DNA from: Gemmatimonadota bacterium
GTDB lineage: Bacteria > Gemmatimonadota > Gemmatimonadetes > Longimicrobiales > Gaopeijiaceae
Length of the DNA: 64,000 nt
Assembly: GCA_040882465.1 (NCBI GenBank)
Contig: JBBEBG010000027.1
Span: 33,491 to 97,490 of the forward strand
Direction of reading: 5' to 3'
Below the pieces are notes generated by a model. That model was not told the DNA's origin. It made no database searches and saw nothing but the letters and a program-made list of their open reading frames with translations. Position 1 is the stretch's first letter; every line of letters begins with the position of its first letter. Positions 8,239 through 17,061 of the stretch are shown one piece after another. Made by a program: the position numbers and the translations under genes.

Positions 8239-8252
8239 GTTTCAGCTGAAAC
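8239..8252. repeat. 14-bp palindrome GTTTCAGCTGAAAC
   Basis: Perfect palindrome 16 bases upstream of the DUF5916 start codon and identical to the core of the palindrome at 823-842. Its place in a divergent intergenic region would suit an operator, while its twin lies in coding sequence, which suits a dispersed short repeat. Confidence 0.6.
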
Positions 8253-8402
8253 TTGGTTTGGGGTTGAAAATCACCCCGGCCTCGAGGACCGGGGCATTCG
8301 AAAGGTACAGAATCGCGGATCCGCCGGATACGAGTCTCCGGACCCTCGAGCCGCCCGCCGTGTATCCTCCACCTCCCGCAGTTCGAGTTTCCAGTCCGCC
8401 CC

Positions 8403-8891
8403 ATGGAGCGTTTCGTGAATCTTCGCGTGTTTGGCGTGCTTGGACCCTTGCCCCTTCTCCTTCTCGCCCTTCCCTTCACTGCCCCGAGCGAGTCGGCGGC
8501 GCAGGCGGCGCTTTCGCTCGCTGCGGCGGAACGGGCGGCGGGCGCCGCACAGGCCGAGGCTGAGGCGAACAACTGGAAGGTCACGATCGTGATCACCGAC
8601 GCCGACGGAGTTCCGGTCCTCGTGCGGCGACTCGACGGCGCTTCCGCCCGCTCCTTCGACTTCGCGATGGGGAAGGCGCAAACCGTGATCGCCGCCGGAA
8701 TGTCCACGGCCGACTATGTCGCGGGCGTCGCGGCAGGGACGGTCACCGCGATCCCCGACGCGACGGCGATCCCCGGGGGCGTTCCTATACGGATCGGCGA
8801 CACGATCGTCGGCGCCATCGCGGCGAGTGGAGTGCGCCCCGACCAGGATCTCCAGGTCGCGGACGCGGGCGCGGCGGCCTTTCAACCGTGA
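8403..8891 (+). CDS. GlcG/HbpS-like heme-binding protein (DUF336), exported
   Basis: 162 residues. An N-terminal signal peptide (VFGVLGPLPLLLLALPFTAPSESAAQA) precedes the GlcG/HbpS domain: LSLAAAERAAGAAQAEAEANNWKVTIVITDADGVPVLVRRLDGA, then SFDFAMGKAQTV, and PGGVPIRIGDTIVGAIAASG near the end. This is a complete copy of the family, whose better-known members bind heme in the extracellular or periplasmic space. The family usually ends with a DxxxAxAG pattern; here DQDLQVADAGAAAF fits. The following exported SRPBCC gene begins about 55 bases downstream and is probably co-transcribed. Confidence 0.82.
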   Translation: MERFVNLRVFGVLGPLPLLLLALPFTAPSESAAQAALSLAAAERAAGAAQAEAEANNWKVTIVITDADGVPVLVRRLDGASARSFDFAMGKAQTVIAAGMSTADYVAGVAAGTVTAIPDATAIPGGVPIRIGDTIVGAIAASGVRPDQDLQVADAGAAAFQP

Positions 8892-8949
8892 ACGCGAGGG
8901 GCGCGGGCCTTCCGGCCGTGAACGTGCGTGCGGGGGCCTTCCGGTTGTG
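8888..8949 (+). repeat. Short tandem repeat bearing three GTGAACG copies
   Basis: GTGAACG occurs at 8888, 8918 and 8947, spaced 30 and 29 bases apart. The first two units end in the nearly identical gggccttccgg. The third GTG is the likely start of the next gene, so the repeat forms the junction between the two genes. Confidence 0.6.
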
Positions 8950-9561
8950 AACGCCGGAGCGAGCCGCGTGTGGGTGGCGGCATTTGGCCTTTGGTGCGCA
9001 CTCGGAGGGCGCCCGCCCGCGGCCATCGCGCAGATCGCGGCCGGTGGAACGGCGGCGATCGAGGATGTCTCCTATCGGGACGACGCGGGAAGGCGTGTCC
9101 TCGCGATCCGGACCACGGTGGATGCCCCCGTCGGCGAGGTCTGGGGGCTCTGGACCACTTCCGAAGGGCTCCGGAGCTGGATGGCCCCGGTCGTCGGGGT
9201 GGAACTCGAGGTCGGAGGAGTTTGGGAGGCGAGTTACGACCGGACGGCCCGGCTCGGCGCGGACGGCAACATCCGAAATGAGATCCTCGCCCACGTCCCG
9301 AGCCGGATGTTCGCGATGCGGGTCGCCGCGGTGCCGCCCGGTTATCCCTTCCCTCTCGAGACCGTGCGCGAGGCCCACACCGCATACCTCTTCGATCCGG
9401 TCTCGGACGCCTCCACGCGGATCACCGTCTATGGGATGGGGTACGGGGAGGGTCCGCTCTGGGATGCCATGTACGACGTCGGCGTGCAGACGACGCGGTA
9501 TACCCTCACGGAGTTCCGAAACCGTCTTCTGAACGGCCCCGTGAACTGGGACGCTCGCTGA
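8947..9561 (+). CDS. Exported SRPBCC (START-like) domain protein
   Basis: 204 residues from GTG 8947, chosen because it gives a signal peptide (VWVAAFGLWCALGGRPPAAIAQ) directly before the domain. The SRPBCC/AHSA1 pattern is clear: TTVDAPVGEVWGLWTTSEGLRSWMAPVVGVELEVGGVWEASYD, later AHTAYLFDPVSDASTRITVYGMGYGEGPLWDAMY. The fold makes a deep hydrophobic pocket, so a small-molecule or lipid ligand is likely, but none can be named. It follows the GlcG-like gene across a 30-base tandem repeat that offers two other GTG triplets. Confidence 0.75.
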   Translation: MNAGASRVWVAAFGLWCALGGRPPAAIAQIAAGGTAAIEDVSYRDDAGRRVLAIRTTVDAPVGEVWGLWTTSEGLRSWMAPVVGVELEVGGVWEASYDRTARLGADGNIRNEILAHVPSRMFAMRVAAVPPGYPFPLETVREAHTAYLFDPVSDASTRITVYGMGYGEGPLWDAMYDVGVQTTRYTLTEFRNRLLNGPVNWDAR

Positions 9562-9591
9562 CGGTCGCACCTCGGGCCGACCCTCTCCCGC

Positions 9592-12066
9592 TCAATCCTC
9601 CCTCAGCGCCGCCACCGGATCCATCCGGCTCGCCCGCACCGCGGGGAGATAACTCGCGACGAGCGCGACCGCGGTGAGGAAGAGGGGCGCCGCGATGAAG
9701 GTGGCGAGGTCCGTGGGCTGAATCTCGTAAAGACGCGACGCCAGGAATCGCGTGAGAGCCAGCGAACCCAGGACGCCGACGGCGACCCCGATCGCTGCGA
9801 GCATCCCGCCCTGGCGCAGGACCAGCGCCCGCACCTTCCCCGCCTCCGCCCCGATCGCCATCCGGATCCCGATCTCCCGCGTGCGCTCCGCCACCGTGTA
9901 CGCCATGACGCTGTACGTTCCGACTCCGGCGAGAAGAAGGGCGACCCCGGCGAAGAGGCCGAGGAGGAGAGTGAGGAAACGCGGTGCAGCCATGGAGCGC
10001 GCGACGTTCTCTTCCATGGTCCGGACGTCCGAAACCGGGAGAGAAGCGTCGAGCTCACGCACGACTCGCTCGACGGATGGTGCGAGCGACGTCGGGTCCC
10101 CCGTGGTGCGAAGGACGAGGTACATCGTCCGATACGAGAGGCCGAGCTGTGTGACCTGCGGGTGGTAGAAATAGAGTTCCGTTCCGACCTCCCCGTCGAG
10201 ACCGGACTGTTTCAGGTTCTCCACCACCCCGACGACGACAAGCCAGTTCTCATAGCCGAACGGACGAATCCGGCGGCCGACGGCGCTTTCGCCAGGATAA
10301 AAGAGTTCCGCCAAGCGCTCGTTCACGAGCATGACGGGCGCATCCGGCCCGGCGTCCGCCGGCTCGAACCCGCGCCCCTCGACGATCTCCACTCCCATCG
10401 CTTCGAGGAAATCGGCCTCGATCCCCGTCCAATAGTCCACGTTTTGGGACGGGCCATCCGGTCGCGGAACGAAGCCCTCGAACTCCGTGTCGTTCGCATT
10501 GAGCGTCTGGACCGGCGGCAAGGCAGAGGTCGCGGTCGCGGCCACCACTCCCGGAAGCGCGCGGAGCCGATCGAGTAGCCTCCCGTAAAACGCCCCGACG
10601 TCCGTGTTTTCGGGATATCCGGAGGTGGGCAGGGAGAGCTGCGCGGTCAGGACCCCCTCCGGCTCGAATCCGGCATCAACGTTCTGGAGGGCGAGGATGG
10701 AACGGAGCAACAGCCCGGACCCGGTGAGGAGGATCACCGCGAGACCGATTTCCGCAACCACGAGCCCCCGCCGGACCCGGACCGCGGAGGTGCCCCGCGT
10801 CGTGCGCGTGCCCCCGGCTTTCAGGGTGCTCCCCACCCGCGCAAGCGTCGTGCTGAGAAGCGGTGCGAGGCCGAAGAGAACTCCGGTCGCCACAGCGATC
10901 AAAAGGGTGAAGGCCACGACCGTGCCGTTCAGCCCGATCTCCGCGGTGCGGGGCACTCCGTCCGGATTCACGCGAAGGATCGCGCCGATCGCGAGGCGTC
11001 CGAGAAGGAGTCCGACTCCTCCGCCGAGAATGCCGAGAATCACCCCCTCGGTCAGAAGTTGTCGGGTCAGGCGGCCTCGCCCCGCGCCCATGGCGACGCG
11101 GACCGCGACCTCCCCAGTGCGACGCTCGGACTTGGCGAGGAGAAGGCTCGCGACGTTCGCGCAGGCGATGAGGAGGACGAAGCTCACGGCCCCCATGAGG
11201 AGGAGGATCGTCGCGCGAACCTCACCGTACGCGTCGTCCACGAAGTTGGTGGCGGTGATCGGGTGCCCCTCGGCGCTGATCGCGTGGGTCGTCCCGTACT
11301 CCTCCGGCCAGCGCATCTCGAGGCGGTCCAGATCGGCCGCGGCTCGTTCGAGCGTCACTCCGTCGGAGAGCCGGCCGATCACGTTGATGAAGTGATTCCC
11401 GCGGCGGTTCGCGTGGTCGTTCGGGTCCACGTTCTGCGCGCGGTTGAGCGGGGTCCAGAGATCCACCCCCGCGTCCTCCAGGTCGAACCCTTCGGGGAGG
11501 ACGCCCACGATCGTCGTTGCCTCACCGCCGACCCGAACCGTCCGGCCCAGGATCGCAGGATCGGCGGCGAAGGCGCGCTCCCAGAGGCCGAGGGAAATCA
11601 TCGCGACCGGCGCGACCCCCATCCGATCCTCCTCCTCGGTGAAGGCGCGCCCCAGGACGGGCGCGACGCCGAGGGTGGGGAAGAGGGTCCAGGTTGCGAC
11701 GGCTGAGGGAACGCGAAGGGGCCGGTCGTCCGTTTCGATGGATCCCGTCCCGATCCGATATCCGCCGACCTCGTCGAAGACCTCGTTCCACTCCCGCAGC
11801 TCGTAAAACTCTGGTGGGGAGACCCAGAAGCGGTCGAAATCTTGCCCTGGGAAGGCGGTCGTGATGTTCACGAGCCGTTCGGGGGCCGCGTAGGGGAGCG
11901 GCTTGAGGATGACGCCGTCGAGGACGCTGAAGACGGCCGAGTTCGCGCCGATCCCGAGAGCGACGGTGACGATCGCGACGGCGGCGAATCCGGGGGACCT
12001 CCGAAGTTGGCGAATTGCGTATCTAACGTCGTCCACAAGGTCGCCCAGGAGATTCCGGGCAGGCAT
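9592..12066 (-). CDS. ADOP-type ABC transporter permease (MacB/FtsX family)
   Basis: 824 residues from the ATG at 12066, which has a strong GAGGAGGGG ribosome site; an upstream extension of 37 codons is open but unlikely. The order is a first TM helix (AAVAIVTVALGIGANSAVFSVLDGVIL), a periplasmic MacB core domain, a three-helix FtsX domain (IACANVASLLLAKSERRTGEVAVRVAMGAG), then a second copy of core plus FtsX (ADNP-like MAYTVAERTREIGIRMAIGAE near the end). This duplicated layout without its own ATPase is the ADOP class abundant in Acidobacteriota and Gemmatimonadota. Substrate unknown; efflux or lipid/peptide export are family possibilities. It is divergent from an ECF sigma operon that may control it. 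Confidence 0.87.
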   Translation of the reverse strand: MPARNLLGDLVDDVRYAIRQLRRSPGFAAVAIVTVALGIGANSAVFSVLDGVILKPLPYAAPERLVNITTAFPGQDFDRFWVSPPEFYELREWNEVFDEVGGYRIGTGSIETDDRPLRVPSAVATWTLFPTLGVAPVLGRAFTEEEDRMGVAPVAMISLGLWERAFAADPAILGRTVRVGGEATTIVGVLPEGFDLEDAGVDLWTPLNRAQNVDPNDHANRRGNHFINVIGRLSDGVTLERAAADLDRLEMRWPEEYGTTHAISAEGHPITATNFVDDAYGEVRATILLLMGAVSFVLLIACANVASLLLAKSERRTGEVAVRVAMGAGRGRLTRQLLTEGVILGILGGGVGLLLGRLAIGAILRVNPDGVPRTAEIGLNGTVVAFTLLIAVATGVLFGLAPLLSTTLARVGSTLKAGGTRTTRGTSAVRVRRGLVVAEIGLAVILLTGSGLLLRSILALQNVDAGFEPEGVLTAQLSLPTSGYPENTDVGAFYGRLLDRLRALPGVVAATATSALPPVQTLNANDTEFEGFVPRPDGPSQNVDYWTGIEADFLEAMGVEIVEGRGFEPADAGPDAPVMLVNERLAELFYPGESAVGRRIRPFGYENWLVVVGVVENLKQSGLDGEVGTELYFYHPQVTQLGLSYRTMYLVLRTTGDPTSLAPSVERVVRELDASLPVSDVRTMEENVARSMAAPRFLTLLLGLFAGVALLLAGVGTYSVMAYTVAERTREIGIRMAIGAEAGKVRALVLRQGGMLAAIGVAVGVLGSLALTRFLASRLYEIQPTDLATFIAAPLFLTAVALVASYLPAVRASRMDPVAALRED

Positions 12067-12185
12067 CGCTCCCCTCCTCCTCTCGAGATTCAAACCTTTT
12101 GCGAAATCCTCTCGTCGTATGTAATGACGAGTGGAGAGGATCGAAAGGTTGCAAGCACCCTCTGGACGGCGAGCCACGGAACCGG

Positions 12186-12737
12186 GTGGAGTCCACGACG
12201 CTTTCGCGAAACCCAGGAGACCCTCGCGCCCTCACGGTCCGGGCACGGGACGGCGACGTCCAGTCCTTCGAGGCGCTCTACCGCGCGCACCGGGGCCGCG
12301 TCTTCGGCGTCTGCCTGCGGATGGCGAGGGGAGGAGACGAGGCGGAAGGGTGGTCGCAGGACGTCTGGGTTCGCGTCTGGGAGCGGATCGGATCCTTTCG
12401 GGGCGAGAGCGACTTCGGGAGCTGGCTCCACCGCCTCGCGGTCAACCTGATCCTCGACCGGCTCCGAAGTGACGCGCGGCATCGCGAGTGGATGCGCGAA
12501 GACGAGGGGGCGGTGGAGTCCGCGGCCTCCGCCCGCGGAATCGGCCGGGAAGAGCGGGTGGATTTGGAGCGCGCGGTCGAGGCGCTCCCGGACGGGGCGC
12601 GGACGATTTTCCTCCTCCACGACGTGGAGGGTTACAAACACCGTGAGATCGCGGATCGCCTGGGGGTGGCGGAGGGAACGGTAAAGGCCCAGCTCCACCG
12701 GGCGAGACGCTTGCTTCGAGAGGCATTGGAACGATGA
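12186..12737 (+). CDS. ECF-family RNA polymerase sigma factor
   Basis: 183 residues from GTG 12186; an ATG at 12099 in the same frame would add 29 residues that look unlike a sigma factor. Region 2 is visible as DVQSFEALYRAHRGRVFGVCLRMARG with QDVWVRVWERIGSFRGESDFGSWLHRLAVNLILDRLR, and region 4 as LPDGARTIFLLHDVEGYKHREIADRLGVAEGTVKAQLHRARRLLREAL. It lacks extra domains, so it is a standard ECF factor. Its stop overlaps the anti-sigma start (ATGA). The signal it answers is unknown; the neighbours suggest envelope stress. Confidence 0.9.
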   Translation: MESTTLSRNPGDPRALTVRARDGDVQSFEALYRAHRGRVFGVCLRMARGGDEAEGWSQDVWVRVWERIGSFRGESDFGSWLHRLAVNLILDRLRSDARHREWMREDEGAVESAASARGIGREERVDLERAVEALPDGARTIFLLHDVEGYKHREIADRLGVAEGTVKAQLHRARRLLREALER

Positions 12738-13513
12738 CACATCCATCCGACGAACAGCTTCAAGATCTCGCCGACGGCCTCGTCTCGGCGAGCGAGCGGC
12801 GAGCGCTGGCCGAGCACCTCACCCTCTGCGCCGACTGCCGGAGCGCGCTCGACTCGATCGAGCGGCTCAGGGAGGGGGCACGACAACTCGCGGTGGATGT
12901 GGCGCCACCGGAAGGAGAATGGGACGCGATCGAAGATCGTATCGCTGGACCGGGGGCGTGGAGGGCAGCGCGGGCCCAAAGCCGTGTGGGTGCGGCCGAC
13001 GGGATCAGTAGCGGACACGCGACCTTCACGCCCCACTTCGGCGGGGGCGACGATCCCTCGGAGCGAGGCGCCGCGGGAATGCCCGGCTGGGCGGGCGGTC
13101 TCCGCTGGGCCGCCGTATTGGTTCTCGCCATCGGACTCTCGTGGGGGCTCGTGAGCCTCCCCTCCTGGCTGGGGGGCCGGTCCGGTGACGTCGCCTCGAG
13201 CGCGTCGCCGGCGCCGGAATCCAACGCTCGCGAGCTCGTGGGCGCGCGTACCGCGGCCCTCCTCGAAGGCGCGTACGCCCCCTCCATCTCCGAGCTCCAG
13301 CGGATCCTCGCCGACACGCGCGACCAGCTCGACCCGGAGACGGTTCAGGTCGTGGACGAAAACCTCGCCGTCATCGAAGAGGCGATCGCGCGGGTGCGCG
13401 CCGCACTGGAGTCGGATCCCGCGAGCGCGCCGGCGCTCCGGTCCCTCGACTCACTTTTCAACGCGCAGCTCCGGGTCCTCCGGGTCGCGGCAGCACTGCC
13501 TCGTGAAATCTGA
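12734..13513 (+). CDS. Zinc-finger anti-sigma factor with one TM helix
   Basis: 259 residues overlapping the sigma gene by four bases. The N-terminus carries the zf-HC2 anti-sigma motif H28-x3-C32-x2-C35 (AEHLTLCADCRSAL). A membrane segment, RWAAVLVLAIGLSWGLVSLPSWL, lies near residues 120-145. The outer part is a helical, charged domain (SISELQRILADTRDQLDPETVQVVDENLAVIEEAI) that could sense envelope damage. The expected job is to hold the upstream ECF factor at the membrane until the signal arrives. Confidence 0.85.
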   Translation: MTHPSDEQLQDLADGLVSASERRALAEHLTLCADCRSALDSIERLREGARQLAVDVAPPEGEWDAIEDRIAGPGAWRAARAQSRVGAADGISSGHATFTPHFGGGDDPSERGAAGMPGWAGGLRWAAVLVLAIGLSWGLVSLPSWLGGRSGDVASSASPAPESNARELVGARTAALLEGAYAPSISELQRILADTRDQLDPETVQVVDENLAVIEEAIARVRAALESDPASAPALRSLDSLFNAQLRVLRVAAALPREI

Positions 13514-13532
13514 ACCCCAAGGAGAACCTTCC

Positions 13533-14453
13533 ATGGTGCGGCATTCGAAAGGTGCGGCGCTCGCGAGGATGGCCGGTGTGGCGTTGCTGGCCGCCTGGAC
13601 CGCTGTCCCCCTCCTCGGGCAGGACATTCCGATCAACGAATTGCGCCCGCTTGGTCCGGGCGGGACAGTTCAGATCGACGTCATTCAGCACTCGATCACC
13701 ATCGAGGTCTGGAATCGGAACGAGGTCGAAGTGAGGGGGCAATACAACCCCGCCTTCGAGCAGCTCGACATTGACGCCGACGCCGAATCCTTCTCTTTGG
13801 AGATCGACCGGCGGAATATCCGCGGGAATGGAGGCGGCGGCACACTCACGGTCCGAATTCCAGCGGGCGTGGAGCTCGACGCGGAATCCGTTTCCGGAGA
13901 GGTACGGGCGACGGGAAACGCCAACTCGGTCTCCCTCGAGAGCGTGAGTGGTTCCGTTACTTACGCGGGGGATTCCCCCGAGGTGCGCCTGAGCTCGGTC
14001 TCGGGCTCCGTGAGTTACGCGGGGACGGCGGCGGAAGCCCAGCTGGAGAGCGTGAGCGGGAGCGTGCGCCTGGAGGGGAATGTGGGAGCGTTGGACGCCG
14101 AATCCGTGAGCGGGGCCGTGACCGTCATTTCGGGGACGCCCGTGCGTGAGTTGGACCTCGAGACCGTTTCGGGGTCAGTGACCTTCACCGGATCCCTCGC
14201 TCCGGGAGGCGAAATCGCCATCGAGAGCTTCTCGGGGCGCGTCGAGATGGCGCTCGACCCCGCCACGGCCGCCCGCTTCGAGCTGGAGACCCTTTCGGGA
14301 TCCATCAGCGTCGCGCTTCCCGGAGTGCCGGACGACATCGCCCGGAGCGGCCGTTTCGGTCCCTCCGAGACGGCCACCTTCGTGACTGGAAACGGGAACG
14401 GGTCCGTCGAGGCCTCAACCCTCTCGGGGAGCATCGTCATTCGGGCGAGGTGA
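13533..14453 (+). CDS. DUF4097-family beta-strand repeat protein, exported
   Basis: 306 residues with the ribosome site AAGGAG 9 bases before the ATG. After a signal peptide (AGVALLAAWTAVPLLGQ), the protein is built of repeats of about 20 residues with the pattern ESVSGSV..(A/E)G, for example LESVSGSVTYAGDS, LSSVSGSVSYAG, LESVSGSVRLEG, AESVSGAVTVIS. This is the right-handed beta-helix-like DUF4097 fold. It is the third gene of the sigma/anti-sigma operon and probably its envelope effector or sensor. Function is not established for the family. Confidence 0.82.
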   Translation: MVRHSKGAALARMAGVALLAAWTAVPLLGQDIPINELRPLGPGGTVQIDVIQHSITIEVWNRNEVEVRGQYNPAFEQLDIDADAESFSLEIDRRNIRGNGGGGTLTVRIPAGVELDAESVSGEVRATGNANSVSLESVSGSVTYAGDSPEVRLSSVSGSVSYAGTAAEAQLESVSGSVRLEGNVGALDAESVSGAVTVISGTPVRELDLETVSGSVTFTGSLAPGGEIAIESFSGRVEMALDPATAARFELETLSGSISVALPGVPDDIARSGRFGPSETATFVTGNGNGSVEASTLSGSIVIRAR

Positions 14454-14472
14454 GGTCGCGGCCCGCGGCGCC

Positions 14473-14501
14473 TTGGTCCCATGAACCCCGGGGATTAACA
14501 T
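14473..14501 (+). promoter_or_regulatory. Probable leaderless promoter of leuS
   Basis: TTGGTC (14473-14478), a 17-base spacer, TAACAT (14496-14501), then 7 bases to the ATG at 14509. There is no Shine-Dalgarno, so transcription probably starts at or next to the start codon. Confidence 0.5.
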
Positions 14502-14508
14502 TCCCCGC

Positions 14509-16968
14509 ATGGCCAACCAGGAGCCCGACCGCTACCGCCCGGGAGAGGTCGAATCGAAGTGGCAGAGCCGCTGGGAGGAGCGGGGAACGAACCGCTTCAC
14601 CGAGGCCGCGCTCCGCTCCGCTGCCGCCCCCTATTACAATCTCATGATGTTCCCCTACCCCTCCGCGGAGGGGCTCCACGTCGGAAACATCTACGCTTTC
14701 ACCGGCGCGGACGTACATGGGCGCTTCCAGCGCCTGACGGGGAAAAACGTTTTCGAGCCGATGGGCTTCGACGCCTTCGGAATCCACTCGGAAAACTTCG
14801 CCATGAAGGTCGGCGTCCACCCGATGGACCTGATTCCGAAAAATGTCGCGAACTTCACCCGCCAGCTGCGGCGGATCGGGGGGATGTTCGATTGGGACCA
14901 TTCGGTGGACACGACCTCGCCGGAATACTACCGGTGGACGCAGTGGCTATTCCTCAAGCTTTTCGACGGCGGGCTTGCGGAGCGGAAGGAGGCCCCGGTC
15001 AACTGGTGCCCCTCCTGCAAGACCGTGCTCGCAAACGAGCAGGTGATCGGCGGTCTCTGCGAGCGGTGCGACACCCCAGTCGAGCAGCGGCGGATCGCGC
15101 AGTGGTTCTTCAAGACCTCGGATTACGCGCCGCGCCTTCTCGAGAACCTGAAGTCGCTGGACTGGTCAGAGACGACCAAAAAGGCGCAGGAGAACTGGCT
15201 CGGGCGGAGCGAGGGCGCGCTTCTCCGCTTCCCCGTCGCTGGACAGGAGGGGCGGGTGATCGAGGTCTTCACGACCCGCCCGGACACCGTCTTCGGCGCG
15301 ACTTACATGGTCCTCGCCCCGGAGCACCCCCTCGTCGCGGAGGTCACGACCGCCGAGCGGCAAGTTGACGTCGCGGCCTACCAGGAGCGCGTCGCGCGGA
15401 TGGACCTGGTGACGCGGAAAAAAACCGACAAGTCCAAGACCGGGGTCTTCACCGGGGGTTATTGCTGGAATCCGGCCACGGGGAAAAACATCCCTGTCTG
15501 GATCGCGGACTACGTGCTGATGGAGTATGGGACGGGGGCGATCATGGCGGTCCCCGGGCACGACGAGCGCGACTTCGAGTTCGCGAAGGCCTTCGGGCTC
15601 CCGATCCGCCGCGTCATTCTGGAGGCCGGCGGAGATCCTGGCGCGCCGCCCGAGGCCGCGTATGCGGGCGAAGGGACGCTCATGCACTCGGGGAACTTCG
15701 AAGGGACGCCATCCTCCGAAGCCCGACGCGCGATCACCGAGTGGCTGGGGAAGCGTGGGCTCGGAGCGCTCCGGGTGAACTACCGCCTCCACGACTGGTG
15801 CATCTCGCGCCAGCGTTATTGGGGGCCGCCGATCCCGATCGTGTACTGCGAACGGTGCGGGCCCGTCGGGGTGCCGGAGGATCAGCTCCCCGTCGTCCTT
15901 CCGCGCGTCGAGGACTTCAAGCCGGACGACTCGGGAGTGAGCCCGCTCGCGCGGGTGGAGTCGTGGTACCGGACCGAGTGCCCGAAGTGCGGGGAGCCGG
16001 GACGCCGCGAGACCGACGTCTCCGACACCTTCCTAGATTCGGCCTGGTACTTTCTCCGTTACCCCTCGGCGGACTCGGACGATGTCGCCTTCGACCCGGA
16101 GATCACGAAGCGCTGGCTCCCGGTGAACTCGTACATCGGAGGAAACGAGCACGCCGTTCTCCACCTCCTTTATTCGCGCTTCATCACGATGGCCCTGAAG
16201 GATCTGGGCCACCTCGAGTTCGAGGAGCCCTTCACCCGCTTCCGCGCGCACGGGCTCATCATTCGCGACGGCGCGAAGATGTCGAAGAGCAAGGGGAACG
16301 TCGTCGTCCCCGATCCGATCATCGAGGAATACGGGGCCGACACCTTCCGCCTCTATCTCATGTTCCTGGGGCCCTTCGAGGAGGGAGGCGACTACCGCGA
16401 CCAGGGGATTCAGGGGCCTTTCGGCTTCCTGAAGCGCCTCTGGGAAACGGTGGTGCCGGTGGAAGAGCTGGGAAGCGGGACGCCGGATCCCACGGTGGAA
16501 CGGAAGCTCCATCAGACCATCGCGCAGGTGACGGAGCAGCTTCCCGAGCTGGGCTACAACACCTCGATCGCCGCGATGATGGAATACCTGAACGTCGTGC
16601 GCGCGGGAGGAAGAAAGGCGGTCCGTGCCGAGGTGGAGCCTCTGGTCCCGATGATCGCCCCCTTTGCGCCGCACATCGCGGAGGAGCTCTGGGAACGCCT
16701 CGGCCACCAGGCCGGCCTCTTCGAGGGGGCGAGCTGGCCGGGCTTCGATCCGGAGAAGGCGAAGGAGAACACGATCACCCTCGCCGTGCAGGTGAATGGG
16801 AAGGTACGCGGGACGGTGCCCCTCCCCGTGGGGGCCTCCGAAGAGGCCGCGCTCGCCGCCGCGCGCGCGGAGCCGAACGTCGCCCGCCACCTGGAGGATG
16901 CGGAGCTTCGCCGCGTCATCTATGTTCCCGACCGCCTGTTGAACCTGGTCGTCGCGCAAGGCCGCTGA
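14509..16968 (+). CDS. leuS: Leucyl-tRNA synthetase
   Basis: 819 residues, full length for a bacterial LeuRS. Class I signatures are intact: HVGN (HIGH-type) at residues 57-60 and KMSKS at 590-594. A zinc-type cluster CPSC...CERC lies near residues 165-190, and a second pair, CERC...CPKC, follows the editing domain. The CP1 editing domain includes the TTRPDTVFGATYMVLAPEHP stretch. The C-terminal anticodon-binding domain ends with VQVNGKVRGTVPLP and a short tail. It charges tRNA-Leu. It stands alone in the cytosol's essential gene set and has its own apparent promoter. Confidence 0.97.
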   Translation: MANQEPDRYRPGEVESKWQSRWEERGTNRFTEAALRSAAAPYYNLMMFPYPSAEGLHVGNIYAFTGADVHGRFQRLTGKNVFEPMGFDAFGIHSENFAMKVGVHPMDLIPKNVANFTRQLRRIGGMFDWDHSVDTTSPEYYRWTQWLFLKLFDGGLAERKEAPVNWCPSCKTVLANEQVIGGLCERCDTPVEQRRIAQWFFKTSDYAPRLLENLKSLDWSETTKKAQENWLGRSEGALLRFPVAGQEGRVIEVFTTRPDTVFGATYMVLAPEHPLVAEVTTAERQVDVAAYQERVARMDLVTRKKTDKSKTGVFTGGYCWNPATGKNIPVWIADYVLMEYGTGAIMAVPGHDERDFEFAKAFGLPIRRVILEAGGDPGAPPEAAYAGEGTLMHSGNFEGTPSSEARRAITEWLGKRGLGALRVNYRLHDWCISRQRYWGPPIPIVYCERCGPVGVPEDQLPVVLPRVEDFKPDDSGVSPLARVESWYRTECPKCGEPGRRETDVSDTFLDSAWYFLRYPSADSDDVAFDPEITKRWLPVNSYIGGNEHAVLHLLYSRFITMALKDLGHLEFEEPFTRFRAHGLIIRDGAKMSKSKGNVVVPDPIIEEYGADTFRLYLMFLGPFEEGGDYRDQGIQGPFGFLKRLWETVVPVEELGSGTPDPTVERKLHQTIAQVTEQLPELGYNTSIAAMMEYLNVVRAGGRKAVRAEVEPLVPMIAPFAPHIAEELWERLGHQAGLFEGASWPGFDPEKAKENTITLAVQVNGKVRGTVPLPVGASEEAALAAARAEPNVARHLEDAELRRVIYVPDRLLNLVVAQGR

Positions 16969-17061
16969 CGCCCGGGCGGGGCCGCCCGCGCGCGCCTCGC
17001 CCCCGCCGCGCCGACCGGGGTCGCCCATTCACTGCGCCACAACCGTCCGACAGCCGAGCCG

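Noticed and set aside
16973..16988. GC hairpin after leuS (CGGGCGG/CCGCCCG)
   Set aside because: Perfect 7-bp stem but only a 2-base loop and no T-run. In DNA this GC-rich such hairpins are common, so I do not call a terminator.
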